A stretch of 58,000 nt of DNA, from the NCBI RefSeq assembly GCF_030272615.1, contig NC_081415.1, positions 233,501,303 through 233,559,302 of the forward strand. The letters run 5' to 3'. This stretch comes from Cryptomeria japonica (Eukaryota > Streptophyta > Pinopsida > Cupressales > Cupressaceae). Position 1 is the stretch's first letter. Every line of letters begins with the position of its first letter. A model generated the notes under the pieces. It was given only the letters and a program-made list of their open reading frames with translations, was not told where the DNA came from and searched no databases. Both the position numbers and the translations under genes were made by a program. Below are positions 19,926-30,448 of the stretch, one piece after another.

Positions 19926-22900
19926 ATGGCATCCTCCTCTGCACCTGAATTCATAGCAAACCCTACTATAGTCGAGGTAATCAAATGCCCTAGGCCCGTA
20001 TTTCAGCTAGTTCTCGAGATAGCTAAAAAGGATGACAATGTAGGTGCTTTTTCCCAAATTCCCAAAGGAGTTATTTATGCAGAAGACCCTAGAATTTATA
20101 TCCATTGCCATATAGAAGAATTAGGAGATGAAGAAATCAAGAACATGTACAAATCTATTATCTGTGATGATTCTAGTAAAGTAAAACCTGAACACCAAAT
20201 TGTTGAAACCCTAGGATTCACATAAATTCTCAGCATTCTGGATTTCCCTAAGGAAGTTATTAGGATAGTGTTAAGTAGAGTACATGGTGCATTCTTTTGG
20301 CTTGAATCCATCCATAAAATTACCAAGGAAGTTGTGAAAGTTGTAACAGGGTTACCCTCCACCGGTAGCAAACCAAACAAAACAAAGAAGGTCTCAAATG
20401 ACCTGGTAATGAACTTAACTGGTGCAACATTTGACAGAAGGTCTCTAAGGGTTAATGATGTGACCGATATAAATGTGAGATTTGTTAGCATGATTTTAGG
20501 ATACAAAGCAACACATGCAAATAGACTTAACTCAGTTTCAAGTTTATGCATAAAAAGTGCACATGATATGGTAAAAGTGAATGTGAAAATTGATGTATGT
20601 GAATGGATAAAGGATGAATTGATTGACAATTTAGCGAAGATCAAGAAGGATAAGAAAGGGACTTTTAGATTTGGTAATTTACATGTATGCTTAATGCTAC
20701 ACATAACCAAACAGGTGCCTGGTATAGGCAACAAAAACCTTGGATTTGACATACCGGTAGGGAAACAATTATCAAACTTATTCAACAACATGGGTGAAAA
20801 CAAGGAAAAGAATATTGATGAGTATTTTCAAGCACTAAAGGCCAGAATGAACAAAAGAATCAGACTGCCACAAGAAATTGTTAACAAATACAAGGATGAT
20901 ATATGTTTTGTGATTAAAAAGGATGAGATCTGGATGGAAGCAGTTATCCCAAGAACAATTTGGGTTACTAAAATGGGCTATGAGACTGATGACCACATCA
21001 TTAAAACGTATGCAAAATCTCTTCTGGAAGCACCAAATGAACCTAAGGAAGAAGTATTTGGTAGTGTAGAGACCATTGAAAGCCAAATTCAATCTAAAAA
21101 GAGAGTAAAGAAAGTAGAAGCAATAGTAAGGAGAGGTTCAAGGCAGGCTAAGGCTATAAAAAAAGATGTATTGAAACAAACTGGTATCACTAAAGATGAG
21201 TTACAGGCACAACAACTAGAAACTCACCTGTCACTGGTAGCAACTTCTTCAAAGAGTGACAAGCCAGCTGAATTTAAAAGAGTTGTAAGGAAAAGACAAC
21301 CTTCACCGATATCCACACCCTCGCCTAGAAGAACTAGACAAAAACAACAGGCAGTGAGGTCTCTGGTAAAGAAGACAACCCCAAAGAAAAAGCTAACACC
21401 TAAGAAGAAAAGGACTCAATAGAATATTTCTCTGATTGACAGACTGTTGGATGAAATCACAGAAGAAGGATAGTTGAAAAACATCAACAAACTATATGAC
21501 TCACTATCAATTGATGAGAAAGAGCAAGTTGAAAACAGTGTCATTTTACACCTGGATATCTATAAGAAGTTTTTAATGCAAGTTAACTACAAGATGAATT
21601 ATTCAAGAGACTGGAAGCAAGAAGACAATCTATTGTAGAAATTGACAAGAAAATCAAAATTGAAAAATTACTTGTTGTCTACCCAATCAACTCTCCAAAA
21701 GAAATAGATGATCCGATTGCAAAGGCCAACCGGTCAGTATTCTCTACTGCACACCAACATATTGCACTAACGGCAGGAAGAGTAAAAGAGGTAACAGAAG
21801 AAACAGAAAATGGATGGGATATATTTCTTATGGAGAAAGAAAAGCAGGAAGAGTACAAGAACCTCAAACCTATCAAATTCTATCAAAAGGACAAAGATAA
21901 GGGTAAAGGAAAGATTGGTGGACCTCCTAGTATCAAAATAAAAGATAACTTATCCCCGTCACCTCTAATTACTCCATCGGTAACAACAACAGAAGACCAA
22001 TCGACAGATGACAGTATGGATGTATCACAAGAAGATACTAATCCTAATCCTGAGGAACTATACACAGTTGATGTTGATACTCAAAAGGTCAACATTGTGA
22101 TAGACAAGGACACAACTGGTAAAACTGACATGGCTAGTGAGCCACCAGTATCTGACAACATTGATAACACTAAAGGAAAAGTGGAAGATGACAGCACAGG
22201 GAAATAGACAGAGACTCTGATAGAGACTGGAATAGATAAACAGATAGAGAGACAAGCAGAGCAACAGGCTCTGGAACAGCAATAGGTTCATGTGGAAACA
22301 ATGCCACCAGTAACAAGAGAGAAACAAAAACCCTTGCTTAAGGAAATAGAAACATAGACTGACCTACCAGAGGTCACTACAAGCATGGTTACTTCCTCCA
22401 CCAGCAGAATTAAGAATGTTGGTTCCTCCTCAATAGGTTACAAATCAACCAATGTAACTGAAGTTCTTTTAGATTCTTTGAAGAAAATAATTGATTGTAG
22501 TTCACAAGCTTATAAAGCTATAAATGACACAATCCCAATTTTGAAGATGATAGCTCCAAAATGCAACATAGATAATAAGGATTCTTTGAGTCAACTTGAC
22601 AGTTTTTTGAAGTATATTACTGACAACACAGTGACAGTTGAGCAAATAAAGGAACAAGCATTCAAAAATAGGTTGGAAATTGAAAAACAAAAACTCTTTG
22701 AGGATCAAATAAAGAAGTGTACTAGGGAATTTGACACACTTCTACCAAAAATATGCAACTCATTGAAGGAATTTAAAACTTTGTACAAAGATACTTGCAA
22801 GACAAACTTTTTAACAGTTGACATAGATAAGAAAATGAGCAAGGTACAAGAATAAATAAATAAACTTGCTAACAATTTTGTTAATTCACCTGATACATTA

Positions 22901-23218
22901 TCAATTTTTGAGCAAAAGATAACTAGTTTTGAGGAAGAATTACTGAAGCTAGAGAGAGAAAAGGAGAGAATAATAAACAAGGCTAAAAATCTAAGACTAA
23001 GACTAAGTCCAAGACTAGACTATCTAGCATCCTTGAGGAAGAAAATATCTGAGGCACTTGTACAAAGACAGAAAACACCGGTAGAGCATATGCAACACCT
23101 CACCGGTATAGTTCAAAGAGTAGAGGAAGCAATAAAAGACAATAAGAGGTTTATGGAAAGCATAAATTTGGTTTTGGCGGATCTTTTTCAAATTGTAACC
23201 ACCCAGTTACAAGGTTGA
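19926..23218 (+). pseudogene. Uncharacterised ~1,100-residue accessory protein
   Basis: Starts MASSSAPEFIANPT. Frame 1 runs 19926 to about 21600 and then shifts once; frame 2 runs on to 23218. Seven internal stops (20223, 21420, 21471, 22205, 22283, 22355, 22853) are all TAG or TAA, each one C-to-T step from Gln. Layout: a globular N-terminal part (to about residue 390, with IRIVLSRVHGAFFWLE and EAVIPRTIWVTKMGYET), a basic tail of the first part (KKTTPKKKLTPKKKRTQ), a Ser/Thr/Asp-rich linker (about 21950-22330), and a helical C-terminal part with a likely coiled coil (ITSFEEELLKLEREKERI). No transmembrane helix, protease or RT. A divergent collinear copy lies in the older element next door, so it is a genuine family component. 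Function unknown. Confidence 0.75.
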
Positions 23219-23416
23219 GACAGAAAAACTACATCTCTATTGACACCTTGACAACCTTTGTCGTTGATGCCAAAGGGGGAGTAGTAGTATGAGAAAATAA
23301 TCTGCAAAAGACTTATCTACTCAGGGGGAGCTCACATATTTTTGGGTACACAATTTTTGGATTACAAGTTTTGGATACACTTTTGAAATTTTCTCATGAG
23401 TGTTGCCATCAATTCC

Positions 23417-23428
23417 AAAGGGGGAGAT
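23417..23428 (+). other. Polypurine tract
   Basis: AAAGGGGGAGAT immediately before the TGTTGG of the 3' LTR. Confidence 0.9.
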
Positions 23429-24216
23429 TGTTGGCATATGCACACTCGAATGAGACATTGTAGGTGATTTAAGGTTTTGTCATTGATGGCAACCTTACAA
23501 TCCTATGACACTGGCAAGGCATTCCACTAGCACTAGCAAGATCAGACTCTACACTGGCACCGGCAGTGAAAGGAAGCATACCGGCACAGAGGCCGACAGG
23601 ATTTTTGTTGCAATACATTTTGTTTATTATTTGTAAAATCATTGTAATCCAACTTGGCAAGTTGTAAAATGACTCTTATATAAGAGAGATCATTGTAGAA
23701 CATTTTGAGTAAGTAAGAGGAATGTAATTAGGCGAAATAAGTCAGACCTATTATGCGAGTTATAGGTTAAGGGTTTATGTAAGAAGCAGAGCAGAAACTG
23801 GTACTGGATTTGGCATTATAGATGCTATTTTGAAGCAGTACAAGACACTAGATTTATATAATCCATTTTGTAAGTCAGTGAGACTTCCTATTTTGTATTT
23901 GAGCAGTGAGCTCTAGGCAATTGGCCTTCCTGCATGTGCAGGCCCCTCTTGTAGTAGTAATATTCTCTTATTGGCTAGTAAGTGAATATTGTGGGTCACA
24001 AATCCCACCAAGGTTTTTCCCAAACTGGGTTTCCTTGTTAAATCTTTGTGTTATGGTGTGTTTTTCATGTGGTTGTTTCTATCTCTATTTATTGCATTAT
24101 TTTCTGCTTACCGATACACTGTTCTAATATGTTCTACATGTTTTAAGTTAAGAAGTTGCTCATACCGATCAGATACTGATTCACCCCCCCTCTCAGTATC
24201 TGTGGGAATCCTAATA
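23429..24216 (+). mobile_element. 3' LTR of pol-less element
   Basis: 788 bases, TGTTGGCATATG to AATCCTAATA (the terminal ACA has become ATA). It lacks the Penelope-like insertion and a 15-base segment present in the 5' LTR. It is followed by the GTTTC duplication (24217-24221). Confidence 0.93.
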
Positions 24217-24221
24217 GTTTC

Positions 24222-24460
24222 ATCGTCAAACATCGAAAAACAAATCCAATTTTCTAAACCATTATGCCTTAGATTACCAAATTCATTCTTCAACCTCTGC
24301 AAATAACATGATCATATTCTTCTAGGCTAACATTAATGTACTAGAAAAAAAATTCCTTGTGAATAACATGATCATCAACACCAGAAAATGCCTCAACCTA
24401 ATCTACATTCATCAAAAAGAAGGGTCTCAATTCATATTCAGGTCTAGGTTTATCATTGAT
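24222..24460 (-). pseudogene. Old Copia-like element: N-terminal part of accessory ORF
   Basis: Minus-strand reading: RPEYELRPFFLMNVD..EAFSGVDD, FFF.YINVSLEEYDH, then LKNEFGNLRHNG. This is collinear with the start of the younger element's accessory protein (VFQLVLEIAKKDDNVGAFSQ, RIYIHCHIEELGDEE, VETLGFTQILSILDF). It joins 16487 across the younger insertion. Confidence 0.62.
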
Positions 24461-25531
24461 ACTTATTGTATACACATAAAATTGGCTATGAGCAATAAAA
24501 TAAATATTTTATATTTATTTAATGGTTATATTATTTTACTAAATAATTAATTTAAAAATATTTATTTATTTAATTCATTAGTCTTTAATATTCTTCTATT
24601 AATTAATTGAGTTTAAATATTTAATTAATTCATTCATTATGCCCCTTTCTTCTAAGCCAATAATTAAATATTTAATATTTAATTATCATTCCTTGTTATA
24701 TTTGTGCACTATTCACTATTCTATAGTTCCATTATTAAATAATTCCATAGTTATTTAATTACCACTTTCCAAATCACCTCATCTCCACATCATCTCTACC
24801 ATTTCCAACTCATCCATCATGTGGCTAATTTAGATCAATAAAAACACATAAAAATAAATCATTTATGAGCCACTTATCTCCAACTTCCATATTCATGAAT
24901 AAAATGTGTACGTGCACATAATCTTTGAAATCTCCCTATTTTTGCTCCAACACTCCTATATTCTTGGAGGAGATTTTGTCCACCTAACCCTAGTCCATCT
25001 CCACTTGTCTTCTCCTTCCCCCTTTCTCTCAACCTTTAGCTTCTTGCTCATAGCCATCCAAAAAGCAAGATTAAATCATGACTGTTGATATCTACCACCT
25101 AGGCTTATGCACTAAAAAATCTATAAATAGAGGTCTCCTAAGCCATTTTTGAAACTAATAGCTAATCTTGTAGTTAACTAGGAGTCTTAATCTTTGCATC
25201 CGTGAGTTCATTTGTCTAAGAATTTTTAGAGTTTTTGAGCAAATTCGCATAAATCATTTTCATAGCATAGCTTTTGCATATCATATCATCTATCAGTCCA
25301 TTCCACACTTGCCATCTTGGAAGCTACCAATGCTTGTGTGAGAGAAATCATCTACAAGAAAGAACAATGGGGTTAGGACACAATGATATATAATCCATGA
25401 AGGTATAGTCATTTTATTTGCTTTATTTCATGTTGTTTCATTGATTGAAGCTTGAGTTCCTATAGTTTTATATTTTCATGATGGACTAACAAGTTGCAGG
25501 TTACTTTTGAGGTGAAAAACTTAAGTCGATA
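24461..25531 (+). mobile_element. 5' LTR of Tat-lineage Gypsy element (left border approximate)
   Basis: AT-rich stretch ending ...AAGTCGATACA directly before a Tat-type primer site. A clear promoter-like CTATAAATAGAGG at 25120-25132 fits an LTR TATA box and start region. The left border is set where similarity to the older accessory ORF stops (about 24460, near TGATACTTATTG). No second copy of this LTR is found in the window, so neither border can be confirmed by LTR comparison. Confidence 0.6.
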
Positions 25532-25556
25532 CATTTTTGGCACCCATCGTGGGGCT
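25532..25556 (+). other. Gypsy primer binding site region
   Basis: TTTTTGGCACCCATCGTGGGGCTC, the (T)TGGC(G/A)CCCACCGTGGGG form common behind 5' LTRs of plant Gypsy elements. Confidence 0.7.
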
Positions 25557-25640
25557 CAGGCCTCGCACATCTTCTTCTAATATCTTATCTAATTCTCAAA
25601 TTAATGCATTTGTAAACCTATTTTGTGCCTATGTGAAATT

Positions 25641-25872
25641 GGGTAGCACTTTTACTGCATAGGTTAGTGCTTTTACTGCCTAGGTTAGCGCTTTTATCAG
25701 TTAGGTTAATGCATTTGTTTCATAGGTTAGCGATTTTATTGCTCAGGTTAGCGCTTTTGCTTGAAAATCATGCATTTAATATGCAAGACAGTGCTTTTAT
25801 AACTTACGTTAATGCTTTTGTTGTGCAAGGTAGCGCTTATATTTTGTAGGATAGCGCATTTACTGATTTAGC
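25641..25872 (+). repeat. Leader repeat array A (AGGTTAGCGCTTTT units)
   Basis: About nine degenerate units of 24-29 bases with core (A/G)GGTTAGCGCTTTTRYTG, in the untranslated leader between primer site and gag. Units vary (TAGTGC, TAATGC, TAGCGA). Confidence 0.8.
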
Positions 25873-26967
25873 ATTTTTATTTTATTATCTGCAAATTTGA
25901 AATTTAATAATCTATCAGCTAACAGCTCTTTGCAAGTTCGGCTGGCCAAGACTTAAATTTTGCAAACTACTGACTTGTGTGCATGTAGGTTTTATCTTGA
26001 GCAATTTTGATGCATTTTCTCACTTAGTCTAAATAGGAGTTCTTTTGGAAAGTAAAGGATCATACATCTTTCATCTAGCTTAACTAAGGGGTTAATGAAC
26101 AACATGCAACTTGCATCGTGTGTTTTTCAGTAAGGTAGTTGCACATAAATAATCTAAAGGTTAAAAAAATAATTGTCTACCATGTTTTTTTAAAAGTAGT
26201 AGGTGAATATGCTCTCACCCTAATATGGTGATCAGATTGCTAGACCTTCTTTTATCTTATGTCTTACCTTTAGAGGGCCTGCCTTCCCAAGCTTCCTTGA
26301 GGGGGCCAGTGAGAGGAGAATGACCCAAGTGGAAATGGGCTAATACCGAGTCCTTCCGATCCACTTTAAATAAACTATGTCTATGAGGAAACTCATGGGA
26401 AACATGTGTTGATCAGTCCATACTGACACTATGTTTCCCCATAAACCCTATGGGGTGTAACCTCTATAGGTTGGGAACCTTTTGTATTTACAAAGTGTAA
26501 AGTGCCACATGTATGGCCACATGATTGAAAGCCCTTACTAAAAACCACTTTGTCTAGTTTCCAAAATCCTTCTAATTGTTGGCGCAAGAGGTCGGAGCTC
26601 TAAAGCGGCTCACACACATATGGTTCTTAGTAGAGATATGCAATTTTCCATGGGTAGTTTTCATGGAAACTGGTGCTTGGCTACCCCAAAGAAGTGAGTG
26701 TCGAGGGTGGAGCTAGTGGGGTCAAGCACCTATATATCTACTTTGAATAGCATAGCCTCAGGGGAAACCCCATGTGAGATTCAACAATTATTGTCTCGGC
26801 CTACCATAGGACTTGTGCTTGCTTGTGCATTTTGATTTTCCAAACATTGTGTCTTGTGTCTGCAAAATGTTCTCAAAATGGTCAAAAACTTGAAAAAAAT
26901 CATCTTGAAATGAGTAAAAGATCGGACAACTTGCTGGGAAACTGAGAAATTCAACATAGTGAAAATC
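25873..26967 (+). other. Gypsy untranslated leader, no gene seen
   Basis: A long leader between the two repeat arrays, partly GC-richer than its flanks (26270-26780). Long leaders are common in Tat elements. No coding signal recognised. Confidence 0.5.
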
Positions 26968-27222
26968 ACACTTTTGCAGCACACAATAGCACTTTTGCAC
27001 AGTAGGATAGCACTTTGCTCAAAAGTATAGTGCATTTCAACTATAGGATCGTGCATTTGTTTAAAGAGACGGTGCTTTTGCAACCAAAACATCACATTCA
27101 CACCCTAGGATCATGCTTTTACAACTACAGAGTAGCGCTTTTACTCAACAGAACAAGGCATTTGTTGTGTAGGACAATGCTTTTATTCAACAGGTTAGCG
27201 CATTTGTTTTCCCGCATTTGCA
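26968..27222 (+). repeat. Leader repeat array B (AGCACTTTTG units)
   Basis: About nine more units of the same family as array A (GATAGCACTTTGCTCAAAAG, GTAGCGCTTTTACTCAACAG, GTTAGCGCATTTG), spaced 25-30 bases, some 1.1 kb downstream of it. Confidence 0.75.
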
Positions 27223-27601
27223 ACAGTGAGAATTTCCTCATATCAGAGCAAAATTTCAACATCAATTTCAAATACCCTTTTTCGTGGAGTTCGTTTTCAA
27301 GTTCTGTAATAGATTTTCAAACTAGTTGAATAATCAATTTTATCAATCAAATAGATTATTTTCGTAAGGTTTTCATAAGCATAAACATTCAACAAGTTAT
27401 TGATTCAACCATCTCAAGTGCAAAATTGACATCGCCATCAGTTTCTTATCAAGATACATCAAATCCTTTATCACGAAACTAGATCATATCAACCTTTGTT
27501 CATTATCTTGGATATATCGTTTCATTTGGACCTAGGTTATATCAAAATCAAAATTGCACTCACTTTGGAATCAAATAACTTGAAAATTATTAGATGCTTA
27601 T

Positions 27602-28140
27602 ATGACTTTTAGATATCACCTCAAGAAAATAAAACCAAGTTGGAAGGCTATCTTGAAGAAGAGGAGACTATTATACATCAATCGTAAATTTTTGTTGAAA
27701 CATAGAACATTCCTACATTGTTTTCATAACTATTTACGTCATTACGGAATAGAGTTTGATGAAGAAACTTTACAAGCACATGATTTTCAGAAGAAGAAAA
27801 AAGACGCCTTATCACAATGCACTAATAGAGGTGGTAAAATCAACTTAGCTTATCTTCCTAAACTAGTGATCACCAATTGAGTTGCGTTTAAAAAATTAAA
27901 ACTTGGGAAGTTTCAAACCAATCATATACTAGTTTGGACTAGAGCTCAACACGAGCAATTGAGAAGACAAAAAAAACAAATGGAAGAGAAAAATTCAATG
28001 TTTCATCAATTTGGATACATAGATGTTGATGAAGAAGTAGTCAATAATACCATTATCGACCTTCAACAAGATTCCTGATTTGACAAACTAAAGGAAAAAC
28101 TCTTGGAAAAACAAAAAAATAGAACTACATCCTAATGTTG
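27602..28140 (+). pseudogene. Gypsy Gag N-terminal extension
   Basis: Basic reading frame MTFRYHLKKIKPSWKAILKK ... HCFHNYLRHYGIEFDEET followed, after a stop, by VWTRAQHEQLRRQKKQMEEK. It precedes the recognisable capsid domain and is typical in place and charge for the N-terminal extension of Tat-lineage Gag proteins, but has no domain I can name. Confidence 0.5.
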
Positions 28141-28238
28141 GCAAATTCAGGTGCAAAATTTCCACAAGATTTTAACATGGAAAGTTTGAAACAAGATGTG
28201 GAAACAATGATGACTACAATGATGATGGCGTAAACCGA

Positions 28239-29508
28239 GTGAACCACAAAGATAAAAGAGGAGATAGAACAAGAAGAGACCATGATGATACTAGAAACCA
28301 AGATGAAACAAGAAGAGAGAGAAGTGATAGGAGAACTTATGAGGATGCAAGGAAAACCCATGTTGATAATCCTCTATTAACTCTCACTCAACAAATGAAA
28401 ACTTTGCAACAACAAATACAGGATATGTATAATGTAACGAGTTCCAATAAATATTAATTGAAGGATATGTGTCCATATCCTTTTGACAAAAATTTAAACC
28501 TGATACCATTCCCACAACATTGTGAAATCCCTAAATACAATAAATATGATGGAAAATCTGATCCTCAAGATCACATTAGGGAATTTTGCACTACGAGTAT
28601 GGATTTTGCACACAATGAAACTTACCTAATGCACTTATTTCCTAGAAGTTTAAGCGGACAATCAATGGAATGGTTCTCAAGATTACCATCTGGGATTAAA
28701 TATTTTGAAGAACTTGTGAACAGATTCATCTCACGATATTCCTACAATATAAGAAATGAGATAACAATGCTAGACCTATGCAATATGAAACAAAAGAATG
28801 GTGAACCTTTCATGGTTTTTTGTACAGCAATGGAGATGACTATTTAATAGGTATCCAAGAGATGTACCAGATCAAGAGAAAATGGACATATTCATTGACA
28901 ATCTTACCAGTGAAATGAGTTATCATCTCAAATTGCAATGTCCTCCTACTTTTGAGAAAAGGATTGAGAATGCTCTAAAGATGGAGGATGCAATGGTAAA
29001 GAAAGGAGAGTTAAAACTCTACACCAATTCCTATAACAACAATCACAACAACAACAACAACAACAACAACAATGGTAACAATAAAAATGGCAAACCTAAA
29101 TTCTGGTCAAAGAATAGAAATGTTATTAATGGAGGAAATGATGATAACAATGTTGCTAAACAACAACCAATCTTTAATTTATCAAGTCAAGCGCCAAACA
29201 ACAACAATCAAGAGAATAGTAAACCCAAGTCTTTCTTCTCCAATCCCCACAAAAAATTCACAAACATTGGGGAACAATTGGAATCATCTTTGAAGACTCT
29301 TCTTGCGAATAAATTAATTACTTTACTAGAAGCAATAAATTATGAGCCTCAAATCAAATCGAGTTGGTGGAATAACAATCATTTTTACAATTATCATCAA
29401 AACAAAGGACACTGAACCAATGATTGTCAAAGATTGAAGCACCTTATTCAGTACTTGATTGATAATGGAACTATCACAGTGGATGGTCCTAAAATGAATG
29501 AATCGCAT
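28239..29508 (+). pseudogene. Gypsy Gag (Retrotrans_gag) with poly-Asn and zinc-binding remnant
   Basis: Charged start (DHDDTRNQDETRRERSDRRT), then the Retrotrans_gag core: CEIPKYNKYDGKSDPQDHI, LMHLFPRSLSGQSMEWFSRL, KYFEELVNRFISRYSYNIRN, EPFMVFCTAMEMTI. After a frame slip: RYPRDVPDQEKMDIFIDNL and MEDAMVKKGELKLY. A run of about 13 Asn with His (AAC repeat at 29037-29072) follows. The end HYHQNKGH.TNDCQRLKHLI is a Tat-type zinc-binding motif with TGA where Arg (CGA) is expected. Builds the particle shell in the family; this copy is inactive. Confidence 0.85.
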
Positions 29509-29939
29509 TTAGCATTCAAAACTCCACTCCCAAATTATGAAAAAGGTGAACAATCCAACCCAAAAGATGACAAGGGAAAAGCCAAGATAAACTATACTTA
29601 CACATATGATGATGTGGTAAATGTTATCATTGTCAAAGACAAAACACCTTCAGAACTGATCAATGTCATTACTACAAGCAAAGCGAAGGTTACATTTTTG
29701 GGTATAACAAATGAATCAACATCCATTTTGAGACAATACAACTTAGTGGAACAATTACAAAAGATACCCACCCAAATATCAATTTTGGAGCTCCAAAAAG
29801 TTTCACCTATTCATAAAGAAATATTGGAGAGAGCTTTAGTAGAAACAATGGTCTCAAAAGACCTGGATGTGGATCAATTCCAAAACATGGTGGGACACTT
29901 CATAGCCCCTTATTATTTATCTTTTTTCTAAAAAGGATG

Positions 29940-30448
29940 ATGCATCCTTACAACACCCTCACAATTCTCCCCTACATATCGAAGTCACCATTCAGACAAC
30001 CCATGTCAAACGCGTACCCATAGATGATGGAGATGGCTTGAATATTTGTGCATTAAGTTTAATAAAGGCTTTGGGATATTCATAGAATGTAGTGTATCTG
30101 AAGAAGAAAATAATTATCAAGGCTTATGATGAGGAAGAGTGTTCTTCTAAAGGGACGGTGGTGTTGCCAATCAAAATAGGACCAGTAGAAAGAGATACAT
30201 TGTGCCAGGTTCTAGATTTGAATCTATCTTATAATATTCTTTTATGAAGATCATGGATTCATGACATGCAACCAGTTCCTTCTACATACCATCAGTGTGT
30301 TAAGTTTCCTCATAATAGACAAGAAATCACTATATCAGTAGACTCCAACCAATATTACAATAATCTAAAACCAACACAAGATGCAAGGGTTCCACATATT
30401 AGAGAAGCAATTTATCCCACCAAGGAAACTCAAGAGATAAAATGGTAG
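29940..30448 (+). pseudogene. Gypsy aspartic protease region (decayed)
   Basis: With frame corrections it reads HVKRVPIDDGDGLNICALSL, IIKAYDEEECSSKGTVVLPI, IGPVERDTLCQVLDLNLSYN and then SWIHDMQPVPSTYHQCVKFP. These are the DDG, fold and LG(R)xWI elements of Tat-lineage proteases; the catalytic triplet reads DDG rather than DSG/DTG. Followed by the HDMQPVPSTYHQCxKFPH block characteristic of this group. Confidence 0.8.

Larger units (their letters stand above)
16493..24216 (+). mobile_element. Pol-less Copia-like LTR element with unknown accessory protein
   Basis: Complete LTR element: 5' LTR 16493-18413 (carrying a 1.1-kb insertion), PBS matching initiator tRNA-Met, internal region of 5.0 kb, PPT, 3' LTR 23429-24216, and GTTTC duplications. 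The two LTRs differ at about 40 of some 790 aligned positions by hand count (about 5%) plus a 15-base indel. The internal region encodes a coiled-coil/zinc-knuckle protein and an accessory protein of about 1,100 residues, and has no protease, integrase, RT or RNase H. It must therefore depend on another element for mobility (LARD or TR-GAG-like). It sits in the accessory ORF of an older relative in opposite orientation. Confidence 0.9.

Noticed and set aside
19926-23218. Envelope-like protein of a SIRE/Maximus-type element
   Set aside because: No signal peptide or transmembrane helix is visible and pol is absent; only the coiled coil at the C-terminus is shared in style.
24461-25531. Host promoter at the CTATAAATAGAGG box
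   Set aside because: Its position just before a Gypsy primer site makes it the element's own LTR promoter.
25641-25872. Possible CRISPR-like array
   Set aside because: Units are degenerate and adjacent without unique spacers of fixed length, and the setting is a plant retroelement leader.
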